From Kurthia massiliensis (GTDB taxonomy: Bacteria; Bacillota; Bacilli; Bacillales_A; Planococcaceae), in contig NZ_HE610996.1 in NCBI RefSeq assembly GCF_000285555.1, positions 456,573 to 520,572 of the forward strand: a stretch of 64,000 nucleotides of DNA, in the 5' to 3' direction. Both the position numbers and the translations under genes were made by a program. Every line of letters starts with the position of its first letter. Positions within the stretch are counted from its first letter, which is position 1. The notes beneath the pieces are model-generated. The model worked only from the letters and a program-made list of their open reading frames with translations, did not search any database and had not been told where the DNA came from. Positions 56,303 through 64,000 of the stretch are shown piece by piece.

Positions 56303-56701
56303 TTAGTTGACCATTTTTTGTGCTTCTTGTAATTGGTAAGCACGTACTTTACGAGGTAAGAAACGACGAATTTCGTCCTCATTGTAGCCAACTTGCAAGC
56401 GTTTTTCATCTAAAATAATCGGACGACGTAATAGTCCCGGATTTTCTTGAATTAGTTCGTATAATTGATTTAACGGTAATGTTTCTAAATCAACGTTTAG
56501 TTTTTGGAAGATTTTTGAGCGTGTAGAAATGATTTCATCCGTACCATCTTCTGTCATACGTAAAATTTCTTTAATTTCACTAATGCTTAGAGGTTCCGCA
56601 AAAATGTTGCGTTCTGTATATGGAATATCATGTTCTTCTAACCATGCTTTAGCTTTACGACATGAAGTACAACTTGGTGATGTAAATAATGTTACCATCA
56701 T
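56303..56701 (-). CDS. spx: redox-sensing global regulator Spx
   Basis: A 132-residue ArsC-like protein (131 if the second of two tandem ATG codons is used, the usual Spx start). The redox switch CxxC is in [17 protein letters not shown], and the RNA polymerase alpha-CTD contact region with [20 protein letters not shown] is present. Spx activates thiol-stress genes and is degraded by ClpXP with YjbH. AAAGGATG precedes the start. The upstream region has a TATAAT -10 and a PerR-like box, consistent with peroxide control. Confidence 0.94.
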   Translation of the reverse strand: MMVTLFTSPSCTSCRKAKAWLEEHDIPYTERNIFAEPLSISEIKEILRMTEDGTDEIISTRSKIFQKLNVDLETLPLNQLYELIQENPGLLRRPIILDEKRLQVGYNEDEIRRFLPRKVRAYQLQEAQKMVN

Positions 56702-56743
56702 GTTCAAACACATCCTTTCAAAATGTGTAACCGAATTATTAAA

Positions 56744-56758
56744 TTAGAATTAATCTAA
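56744..56758. promoter_or_regulatory. PerR-like box in spx leader
   Basis: TTAGAATTAATCTAA matches the PerR 7-1-7 consensus TTATAATNATTATAA at 11 of 14 defined positions. It lies about 15-30 bases downstream of the spx -10 (TATAAT, minus strand of 56776-56781). A second palindrome, GAGGTTAGACCTC, at 56763-56775 covers the likely start point. Confidence 0.4.
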
Positions 56759-56781
56759 TCAAGAGGTCTAACCTCATTATA

Positions 56782-57115
56782 CAACAACTTTAATACTTTG
56801 AATATAGGATATTTTAAATTATTTTATTTTTAATGTTAAAAGTATTTAAATACTGAAAAAAGTTTCATTTTACCATTTTTTAGTGGAATTAAAAAATCCC
56901 TACGCTACTATTGTTCCCTTTCTGATAAGCCTTTAAACCTAATTAATTGATTTTTTAATTCTCAATTAGAACATGAACAATGAAAAATTTCTAACTTTTT
57001 ATTGCTACTTATCATACGTTTTCTAAATAAGAATTGTTTCATTTTTTTCGAAGTTGCTTCTTTTTACTCATTGTAGCACCATTCATACGTTGATGAATCG
57101 GTCAAATGAATGATG
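56782..57115. other. AT-rich divergent intergenic stretch, spx to trpS
   Basis: About 330 bases without an open reading frame of note. It would contain the distal spx promoter region on the minus strand. Here B. subtilis and relatives carry an opp operon, which is absent. I see no terminator or further RNA. Confidence 0.5.
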
Positions 57116-57144
57116 TTGTGTTTTAAAAATAGCTGTATTATAAT
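57116..57144 (+). promoter_or_regulatory. promoter of trpS T-box leader
   Basis: TTGTGT (57116-57121) and TATAAT (57139-57144) are separated by 17 bases. Confidence 0.65.
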
Positions 57145-57149
57145 GAAGG

Positions 57150-57388
57150 CAATATTGAAACGAAGACGAAGAGTAGTATACGTAGTTCGCATGTTCAGAG
57201 AGTCTGTGGTTGGTGGAAACAGATCTTGCCCTACGTAGAATGGACTTCCGAGTTAGCTTAGTGAACTAGAGTACCTAAGCTCGTTCCTCACGTTAAGAGG
57301 TTGAGTGGTCGATTTATCGACAAGCTTGGGTGGTACCGCGGATTACAAACATCATTCGTCCCTATTATAGGGAGCATGATGTTTTTTT
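57150..57388 (+). ncRNA. tryptophan T-box leader
   Basis: Stem I carries the specifier GAATGGAC with the Trp codon TGG at 57241-57243. The T-box GGGTGGTACCGCGG is at 57328-57341. A terminator stem ACATCAT...ATGATGT with T run ends at 57388, mutually exclusive with the antiterminator. Uncharged tRNA-Trp should allow readthrough into trpS. Confidence 0.95.
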
Positions 57389-57394
57389 ATTTGA

Positions 57395-58411
<1,017 letters not shown>

Positions 58412-58416
58412 TACAT

Positions 58417-58449
58417 CGAGAAGTCTACAATATGTAGGCTTCTTTTTTT
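58417..58449 (+). terminator. terminator of trpS
   Basis: AGAAGTCTACA and TGTAGGCTTCT pair around ATA with one G-U pair, followed by eight T. Confidence 0.8.
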
Positions 58450-58452
58450 TGC

Positions 58453-58487
58453 AAAAAAAGAAGCACTGCGGCGGGCAGTACTTCTTC
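58453..58487 (-). terminator. terminator of fabHF
   Basis: On the minus strand GAAGTACTGC pairs with GCAGTGCTTC and a seven-T run follows. Confidence 0.8.
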
Positions 58488-58506
58488 GAAGAGTAAGGGT
58501 TGTTCA

Positions 58507-59748
58507 TTATGCTTCGTATTTTTTAAACAGTAATGTCGCGTTATGACCACCGAAGCCAAACGAGTTGCTTAACGCATAGTTCACGTTCATATGACGTGCT
58601 TCATTTGGTACGTAATCAAGGTCACATTCTTCTGCTTGGTTTACAAGATTCATCGTTGGTGGTACGATACTTTCTTGAATCGCAAGCGCAGAGAAAATCG
58701 CTTCGATACCACCAGCAGCACCGAGCATATGACCTGTCATTGATTTCGTTGAACTTACAGCTAGTTTCTCAGCGTGTTCACCGAATACTTGATGAATCGC
58801 TAACGTTTCGAGCATATCGTTATAATATGTACTCGTGCCGTGCGCATTAATATAGTCAACTTGATCTGGTGTAATGCCTGCATCACGCAATGCTTGTTCC
58901 ATTGAACGAATCGCGCCACTACCATCTTGTGCCGGTGCTGTAATATGATACGCATCACCTGACGCACCGTAACCGACGATTTCCGCGTAAATGTGTGCGC
59001 CACGAGCTAACGCAAATTCTAGTTCTTCAAGAACGAGCACGCCAGCGCCTTCTCCGATGACGAAACCATCGCGGTCTTTATCGAACGGACGGCTCGCTGT
59101 TGTCGGGTCATCATTCGTTGAAAGTGCCGTATTCGAGCAAAAACCAGCGACTGCAAGCTCGGTGATTGGTGCTTCTGCCCCGCCAGTAATCATTGCGACC
59201 GCATCGCCACGTTCAATCACTTTGAACGCGTCACCGATTGAGTTCGTCCCTGTTGCACATGCGGTTACCGTACAAGAGTTAATTCCTTTTGCGCCAAGGA
59301 AAATTGATACTTGTCCCGCTGCCATATCTGGAATCATCATCGGTACGAAAAATGGACTGACACGACGAGGACCTTTTTCTGTTAAGTTTTTATATTGTTG
59401 TTCAAATGTTTCCATACCACCGATACCTGAACCGAGCCATACACCGATGTCTGCTGCGTTGTCATCGTTAATGTCTAACTTCGCATCTTCAACAGCTTGC
59501 TTTGCTGCGGCAATCGCATAATGTGTAAAGCGGTCCATTTTACGCGCATCTTTTTTCGGAATGTACGCTTCGATATCGAAGTCTTTCACTTCCGCAGCTA
59601 CTTTCGCATTGAATTTTTCACGGTCAATGCGTGTCAGTGGGCCAACACCTGATTGCCCATTGATCACCGCTTGCCAACTATCTTGTACGCTATTGCCGAC
59701 AGGTGTTATAGCACCCATCCCTGTAATTACGACACGTTTCTTCATCAT
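58507..59748 (-). CDS. fabF: 3-oxoacyl-ACP synthase II
   Basis: A 413-residue condensing enzyme for fatty acid elongation. Active-site cysteine is in [13 protein letters not shown], the two histidines are in [12 protein letters not shown] and [14 protein letters not shown], and the C-terminal GFGGHNA glycine loop is present. The start at the first of tandem ATG codons (59748) follows GGGGAACG. It is 19 bases after fabH, so the pair form the fabHF operon; a FapR-like operator precedes fabH. Confidence 0.95.
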   Translation of the reverse strand: MMKKRVVITGMGAITPVGNSVQDSWQAVINGQSGVGPLTRIDREKFNAKVAAEVKDFDIEAYIPKKDARKMDRFTHYAIAAAKQAVEDAKLDINDDNAADIGVWLGSGIGGMETFEQQYKNLTEKGPRRVSPFFVPMMIPDMAAGQVSIFLGAKGINSCTVTACATGTNSIGDAFKVIERGDAVAMITGGAEAPITELAVAGFCSNTALSTNDDPTTASRPFDKDRDGFVIGEGAGVLVLEELEFALARGAHIYAEIVGYGASGDAYHITAPAQDGSGAIRSMEQALRDAGITPDQVDYINAHGTSTYYNDMLETLAIHQVFGEHAEKLAVSSTKSMTGHMLGAAGGIEAIFSALAIQESIVPPTMNLVNQAEECDLDYVPNEARHMNVNYALSNSFGFGGHNATLLFKKYEA

Positions 59749-59767
59749 TTCGTTCCCCACTTTCACG

Positions 59768-60706
59768 TTATTTCCCCCATCTCATTGCAATGGCACCCCA
59801 CGTTAAGCCGCCACCAAAGCCGACTAACACGAGTAAATCATCATCATGAATATTGCCATTTTCTAATTCTTCTACGAGCGCATTACCGATTGATGCAGCA
59901 GACGTATTGCCATATTTCGCAATGACTGACGACATTTTTTCTTCCGGTAATCCAAGTCGTTCACGCGATGCATTCATAATACGTATGTTCGCTTGGTGCG
60001 GAATGAGTAAGTCGACATCTTCTTTTTGAAGACCTGCTTTTTCGACAACTGTGAGCGCAGATTCCCCCATTTGACGTACTGCAAACTTAAACACTTCACG
60101 ACCATTCATAATAATGTGACCGTTGTCATCTTCGTATAAATGTTTGCCGCCAGCACCTTTTGCACCGAGGTCGAATGCTAAAATACCACGACCGTCTGAC
60201 ACTTTACTCATGACAGCTGCACAGGCCCCATCTCCGAATAAAACGGCTGTATTTCGGTCTGACCAGTCAGTAATTTTCGATAGTTTTTCAACACCAATTA
60301 CTAACACATAGTCATATGTATGTGTCGCGATAAATTGCTGTGCCGTTACAGCGCCGTACATAAAACCTGCACATGCAGCCGAAATATCCATTGCAGCAGC
60401 ATTCGTCGCGCCGAGTTTATCTTGTAGTATCGTTGCTACCGATGGAAAAGGTCGGTCGGGCGTCACCGTTGCGACGAGGATTAAGCCTAACTGCTCGGGT
60501 GAAATCCCCGCATGTTCAATTGCTTGCTTTGCTGCCTCGTATGCCATATCTGACGTATCTACATCATCCGCGGCAATATGACGCTCCTCAATTCCTGTAC
60601 GTGTACGAATCCACTCATCATTCGTATCAACCATTTGCTCTAAGTCAAAGTTCGTCAATACTTTTTCTGGTACGTAGCGTCCTACACCGATAAACCCTAC
60701 ATTCAT
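59768..60706 (-). CDS. fabH: 3-oxoacyl-ACP synthase III
   Basis: A 312-residue enzyme that starts fatty acid synthesis from acyl-CoA and malonyl-ACP. The catalytic triad is visible: Cys in [12 protein letters not shown], His in [10 protein letters not shown] and Asn in [11 protein letters not shown]. Length matches FabH of Bacillales, which prefers branched primers. It is transcribed ahead of fabF from a promoter overlapped by a FapR-type site. Confidence 0.95.
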   Translation of the reverse strand: MNVGFIGVGRYVPEKVLTNFDLEQMVDTNDEWIRTRTGIEERHIAADDVDTSDMAYEAAKQAIEHAGISPEQLGLILVATVTPDRPFPSVATILQDKLGATNAAAMDISAACAGFMYGAVTAQQFIATHTYDYVLVIGVEKLSKITDWSDRNTAVLFGDGACAAVMSKVSDGRGILAFDLGAKGAGGKHLYEDDNGHIIMNGREVFKFAVRQMGESALTVVEKAGLQKEDVDLLIPHQANIRIMNASRERLGLPEEKMSSVIAKYGNTSAASIGNALVEELENGNIHDDDLLVLVGFGGGLTWGAIAMRWGK

Positions 60707-60732
60707 ATCATAACCACCTTTATCATCATATA

Positions 60733-60777
60733 TTAGTACTTGGTCATAATTATAGATAATAATTTCATAAATTGCAA
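60733..60777 (-). promoter_or_regulatory. fabHF promoter with FapR-like operator
   Basis: On the minus strand TTGCAA (60772-60777) and TATAAT (60749-60754) are 17 bases apart. Just downstream, overlapping the -10 end, TTAGTACTTGGTCATAAT (plus strand 60733-60750) agrees with the FapR site TTAGTACCTGATACTAAT at 14 of 18 positions. FapR represses fab genes when malonyl-CoA is low. Confidence 0.62.
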
Positions 60778-60829
60778 CTACTGTTCAAAAGCACTCACAA
60801 AATTGCTTCTTTTAATTCAAAAACGCTAT

Positions 60830-60858
60830 TTCAATGCGTCAGTTAGATATGGTATGAT
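60830..60858 (+). promoter_or_regulatory. promoter of yjzD
   Basis: TTCAAT (60830-60835) and TATGAT (60853-60858) are 17 bases apart, 39 bases before the start codon. Confidence 0.45.
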
Positions 60859-60897
60859 AATACAGATAGAATAGTAACTAGAGGTGAAAACAAAATC

Positions 60898-61098
60898 ATG
60901 AGATACATTTTCTTAGTAATCTGGTCTGTTATTTTAGTATCTGTATTGAACTACGTCGTTAGTGCAATCAACAACGCTGAAACAATCGATTGGACTCAAG
61001 GCTTAATCATGTCATTAGTATTCGCTGTATTATTAATCATTGTTGACACAGTGATTCCAAGCAAATCACCAAAAGCAATCGGTCACGACGAACACTAA
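60898..61098 (+). CDS. yjzD: small membrane protein YjzD (DUF2929)
   Basis: A 66-residue protein with two membrane helices (about residues 3-25 and 35-55) and a short charged tail (SKSPKAIGHDEH). Size, two-helix layout and location divergent from fabH match the YjzD/DUF2929 family of Bacillales. GAGGTGA precedes the ATG. Function unknown. Confidence 0.75.
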   Translation: MRYIFLVIWSVILVSVLNYVVSAINNAETIDWTQGLIMSLVFAVLLIIVDTVIPSKSPKAIGHDEH

Positions 61099-61106
61099 TA
61101 CATGAA

Positions 61107-61145
61107 ATAAAAAAGACCTTTCCACATGTGGAAAGGTCTTTTTTG
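61107..61145. terminator. bidirectional terminator
   Basis: AAAAAAGACCTTTCCACA and TGTGGAAAGGTCTTTTTT form a perfect stem between convergent genes. Confidence 0.92.
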
Positions 61146-61152
61146 TGTTGAT

Positions 61153-63291
61153 TTATTGAACACGCACGTTAGCCACGTCACCATCCATATAGACGGTCAT
61201 CGTAGCACCCGGTAACGTATCACCACGTAGTAATTCTCGTGCAACGACTGTTTCGATATGACGTTGAATAAATCGACGAAGTGGTCGTGCCCCGAATGCC
61301 GGGTCTACCCCTTCTTTAGCGATCCATGCTAACACGTCTGGTTCAATCGTTAACGTAATTTCTTGTGCTGCTAAGCGATTCGTTAATGATGCTAAATATT
61401 TTTCTGCGATTTTCACGAAGTGTTCACTCGTTAACGAATGGAACATAATGATGTCGTCTAGACGGTTTAATAGCTCTGGTTTGAAATGTTGTTTTAACTC
61501 AGCCATCACTAAATCTTCCGTCGCATGCTCATTTGATTCATTCATTTCAAGTAAATAATGTGAGCCTAAGTTCGACGTCATAATGACAACGGTGTTCGTA
61601 AAGTTCACCGTACGTCCTTGACCGTCTGTAATGCGGCCATCATCTAAAATTTGTAGTAAAATGTTGGCAACATCTGGATGTGCTTTTTCAATTTCATCTA
61701 ACAATACGACTGCATATGGGTTACGGCGAATTTGCTCCGTTAACTGGCCACCTTCTTCGTAACCGACATAGCCTGGAGGTGCCCCGACTAAACGAGAGAC
61801 GCTATGTTTTTCCATATACTCACTCATATCAATACGGATAAAATGATCTTCCGAATCGAATAATTGCTCTGCGAGTGCTTTCGCTAATTCTGTTTTACCG
61901 ACACCTGTTGGGCCGAGGAATAAGAACGAGCCAATCGGTTTATTCGGATCTTGAATCCCCGCACGCGCACGCCATACCGCTTCCGTCACAAGTTTGACCG
62001 CATCATCTTGACCGATGACACGTTTGTGTAAAATGTCGCCTAAAGCGAGTAATTTTTCGCGTTCACTTTGCAACATTTTCGTCACCGGTACACCCGTCCA
62101 ACGTGAAACAATCGTTGCGATTTCATCTGATGTTACATCTTCACGTAGTAAACGTGTTTCGCCTGTTGCGGTTAATTGTTGCTCTAGCGCTTCTAATTCT
62201 TTTTTCAATTGTGGAATTTCACCGTGGCGTAAAACAGCTGCTTTGTTTAAATCATACTCGGCTTCTGCTTTTTCAAGTTCGTTACGTTTTTGGTCTAACA
62301 ATTCACGTTTTGCTTGAATGTTTTGCAGCGCTTGTTTTTCTTGTGTCCATTGATCTTTCATTGATTGTGACGATGATTTTAATTCGTTTAATTCTTTACG
62401 TAAGTTTTCTAAACGTTTTTCCGATGCGGCATCTGTTTCTTTCATCAATGCTTGTTCTTCAATTTCTAGCTGCATTTGACGACGTGTCACTTCATCTAGC
62501 TCTTGTGGCATCGAGTCAATTTCTGTACGAATCATTGCGCACGCTTCGTCAATTAAGTCAATCGCTTTGTCTGGTAAAAAACGTTCTGTTAAATAGCGAT
62601 TTGATAGCTCTGCTGCCGCAACGATAGCACGGTCATGAATTTTTACAGCGTGGTGTAATTCAAAACGTTCTTTTAAGCCACGTAAAATCGAAATCGTATC
62701 TTCGACAGACGGCTCACGCACGAGCACTTGTTGGAAACGACGTTCAAGCGCTGGGTCTTTTTCGATATTCGTACGGTATTCGTCTAACGTTGTCGCACCG
62801 ATACAATGTAATTCACCGCGCGCAAGCATCGGTTTCAACATGTTGCCTGCGTCCATCGAACCTTCCGTTTTACCCGCACCGACGATTGTATGAATTTCAT
62901 CGATGAATAAAATGATACGACCGTCCGCTTCTTTTACTTGTTTTAACACACCTTGTAAACGTTCCTCAAACTGACCACGGTAGCTTGCACCTGCAATTAA
63001 TGCACTCATATCAAGCTCATAAATTTCATGGTCTTTTAACCCTTCCGGAACATCTCCTTTAACGATACGTTGTGCTAATCCTTCAACGATAGCCGTTTTA
63101 CCGACACCTGGTTCACCGATTAATACCGGATTATTTTTCGTTTTACGAGACAAAATACGAATGACGTTACGAATTTCTTCATCACGACCGATGACCGGGT
63201 CTAACTTGCCTGCTTTTACTGTTTCATTTAAATTACGACCGTAAGCTTCTAACGGATTTTTATCTTGTTCATTGTTCATTTTCATTTGCAT
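61153..63291 (-). CDS. clpB: ClpB-type disaggregase lacking the N-domain
   Basis: A 712-residue double AAA+ chaperone. AAA1 has Walker [14 protein letters not shown] and Walker [14 protein letters not shown]; a full-length coiled-coil M-domain (about 255-390) follows, then AAA2 with [12 protein letters not shown] and [12 protein letters not shown]. The M-domain length marks ClpB and not ClpC, ClpE or ClpL. Residues equivalent to the usual 150-residue N-domain are absent: only about 15 residues precede [10 protein letters not shown]. CtsR boxes and a promoter lie just upstream, so this is the true gene start. With DnaK it rescues aggregated proteins. Confidence 0.9.
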   Translation of the reverse strand: MQMKMNNEQDKNPLEAYGRNLNETVKAGKLDPVIGRDEEIRNVIRILSRKTKNNPVLIGEPGVGKTAIVEGLAQRIVKGDVPEGLKDHEIYELDMSALIAGASYRGQFEERLQGVLKQVKEADGRIILFIDEIHTIVGAGKTEGSMDAGNMLKPMLARGELHCIGATTLDEYRTNIEKDPALERRFQQVLVREPSVEDTISILRGLKERFELHHAVKIHDRAIVAAAELSNRYLTERFLPDKAIDLIDEACAMIRTEIDSMPQELDEVTRRQMQLEIEEQALMKETDAASEKRLENLRKELNELKSSSQSMKDQWTQEKQALQNIQAKRELLDQKRNELEKAEAEYDLNKAAVLRHGEIPQLKKELEALEQQLTATGETRLLREDVTSDEIATIVSRWTGVPVTKMLQSEREKLLALGDILHKRVIGQDDAVKLVTEAVWRARAGIQDPNKPIGSFLFLGPTGVGKTELAKALAEQLFDSEDHFIRIDMSEYMEKHSVSRLVGAPPGYVGYEEGGQLTEQIRRNPYAVVLLDEIEKAHPDVANILLQILDDGRITDGQGRTVNFTNTVVIMTSNLGSHYLLEMNESNEHATEDLVMAELKQHFKPELLNRLDDIIMFHSLTSEHFVKIAEKYLASLTNRLAAQEITLTIEPDVLAWIAKEGVDPAFGARPLRRFIQRHIETVVARELLRGDTLPGATMTVYMDGDVANVRVQ

Positions 63292-63331
63292 AAATAAGTC
63301 CAACTCCTTTGTCGGATAAGTGTCTTGATAG

Positions 63332-63348
63332 TTTGACTATCTTTGACC
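63332..63348 (-). promoter_or_regulatory. CtsR operator 1
   Basis: On the minus strand GGTCAAAGATAGTCAAA is a perfect match to the CtsR heptad repeat RGTCAAA-NAN-RGTCAAA. It lies just downstream of the clpB transcription start. Confidence 0.88.
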
Positions 63349-63361
63349 TTTGATTGATTTC

Positions 63362-63390
63362 ATTATAGTACCGCTTTTTCAGAAATTCAA
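63362..63390 (-). promoter_or_regulatory. sigma-A promoter of clpB
   Basis: TTGAAT (63385-63390) and TATAAT (63362-63367) on the minus strand are 17 bases apart, between two CtsR boxes. Confidence 0.75.
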
Positions 63391-63398
63391 GCGATACG

Positions 63399-63415
63399 TT
63401 TGACCTTTTTTGATC
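63399..63415 (-). promoter_or_regulatory. CtsR operator 2
   Basis: GATCAAAAAAGGTCAAA matches the CtsR repeat with one mismatch. It lies just upstream of the -35, so both boxes bracket the promoter. Confidence 0.72.
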
Positions 63416-63485
63416 TTTACTCACTCGCTATATCATACGTTTAATGACGAGAGAAGTTTCACTTTTCTATTCCCTATTCCATACA

Positions 63486-63512
63486 AAAAAGACGCACCAA
63501 TATGGCACGCCT
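63486..63512 (-). terminator. weak terminator after ABC ATPase remnant
   Basis: GCGTGCC and GGTGCGT pair with wobbles on the minus strand, followed by six T. Confidence 0.45.
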
Positions 63513-63519
63513 TTATTAT

Positions 63520-63917
63520 TTATGATTTGATCGTATGAAATTTTTTATTTTTCAGTTCAAGGACGACATCACATGCATTCGCGATATCTCGTTCATGCGT
63601 AATAACGATCACACATTTTTGTTGTTCATGTGCTAGCTCCGCAAACAACTGAATCATTTCTTTTGAATTTTGTTCATCTAAATTCCCTGTCGGTTCATCG
63701 GCAACGACGAGTTTCGCATCACAACACATCGCACGAACGATAGCGACACGTTGCTGTTGCCCACCTGATAAATGTTGGACGTTCTTTTTCGCCATTTCTT
63801 CAAAAATACCGACACGCGCTAACATTTCAAGCGCGTACGCTTTACGGTCCGTACGTTTTGATTTCGTAATTTCTAGCGCTGTGACGATATTATCGACCGC
63901 AGACATGTACGGTATTG
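63520..63917 (-). pseudogene. 3' part of LolD/MacB-type ABC transporter ATPase, disrupted by insertion
   Basis: About 132 residues of an ABC ATPase. The signature LSGGQQQRVAIVRAM, Walker B LVVADEPTGNLD and H-loop VIVITHE are intact. The Walker A and Q-loop part is missing. The homologous frame begins at IPYMSAVDNI, which normally follows the Q-loop, exactly where the insertion element end lies. The class with PTGNLD is typical of exporters of peptides or lipoproteins. The 5' half should lie beyond the element, outside the window. Confidence 0.85.
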
Positions 63918-64000
63918 AACTACCCCCACTTAGCCGTCCTTCGAACATTGCTTGAAGTGGGAGATTCCTACGAACAGTGCTTGCTTGTTTCCACTTATCC
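63915..64000 (-). mobile_element. right end of an IS200/IS605-type (TnpB) element
   Basis: Minus strand, partial. A hairpin with arms CCCACTT and AAGTGGG is followed by GGTAGTTCAA at the junction with the ABC gene, the form of IS605-group right ends. The reading frame from the window edge (DKWKQASTVRRNLPLQA) is open and enters the ABC remnant without a stop, as would the tail of a TnpB gene. The same stretch would encode the 3' part of the TnpB guide RNA scaffold. Family assignment rests on these ends only. Confidence 0.6.

Noticed and set aside
56782..57115. Possible extra gene or RNA between spx and the T-box
   Set aside because: No open frame, hairpin with T run or promoter pair was convincing.
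58991..59521. 176-residue plus-strand frame opposite fabF
   Set aside because: Antisense shadow of the fabF coding frame; the protein has repetitive serine/proline/alanine composition typical of such shadows.
62103..62627. 174-residue plus-strand frame opposite clpB
   Set aside because: Antisense to the conserved coiled-coil M-domain; leucine-rich composition comes from the reverse complement of lysine/glutamate codons.

Overview
The window is a gene-dense, low-G+C Firmicutes chromosome segment. Gene content and order resemble the Bacillus subtilis yku, ykr/ykv, yjc and yjb regions. The absence of several B. subtilis neighbours, together with a MurE substrate motif (DDPR) outside the classical DAP type, points to Planococcaceae/Caryophanaceae (Kurthia, Lysinibacillus, Savagea or Metalysinibacillus-like). 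That placement is inference, because no rRNA or tRNA gene is present. CheV implies motility, and a Spo0E-like phosphatase plus an orphan KinE-like kinase imply a Spo0A-type phosphorelay.

1-6750: a LytTR regulator, then a polyamine uptake operon (HTH-cupin regulator, potABCD) behind a clear promoter and a four-copy AGTAAACT operator array, then an MFS exporter. 6750-10150 (minus): acetyl-pathway lysine/DAP genes dapL and dapH, a CcpC-like LysR regulator and a DarB-like CBS protein. 10330-16170 (minus): ppx-ppk polyphosphate operon, cheV and a beta-hydroxyacid dehydrogenase. 16320-20000: a 131-bp inverted-repeat element, a YfcC-type carrier and small regulatory proteins (GNAT, Spo0E-like, YkvS, MhqR-like). 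20120-26620: a radical SAM/B12 protein, KtrB-type K+ channel, a TerC-family Mn2+ exporter under a yybP-ykoY riboswitch, and an unrecognised two-gene unit ending in a TPR protein with a degenerate GGDEF domain. 26670-36070: prfC, a GH73-LysM autolysin, murE with an M42 peptidase, a PAS histidine kinase, aldehyde dehydrogenase and ohr. 36070-44160: an unassigned small RNA candidate, ykaA-pit, a PhoE-type phosphatase, a nuclease lipoprotein, a PgpA-like phosphatase, yjcHGF and mgtE.

44245-56700 is the proteostasis/stress block in near-B. subtilis order: rluA-like, nadK, relQ-like synthetase, yjbL, yjbK, yjbJ, yjbI, yjbH, the RoxS/RsaE small RNA, a diguanylate cyclase, pepF, coiA, mecA and spx. 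MecA, YjbH and Spx form the ClpCP/ClpXP adaptor-substrate set. T-box-controlled trpS, fabF-fabH with a FapR-like operator, yjzD and a CtsR-controlled clpB lacking its N-domain follow. At the right edge an IS200/IS605-type element end interrupts an ABC transporter ATPase gene.

Most genes end in strong, often bidirectional, intrinsic terminators. Recognisable regulatory sites are unusually rich: one riboswitch, one T-box, two small RNAs, two CtsR boxes, and FapR, PerR-like, Rex-like and cre-like sites.
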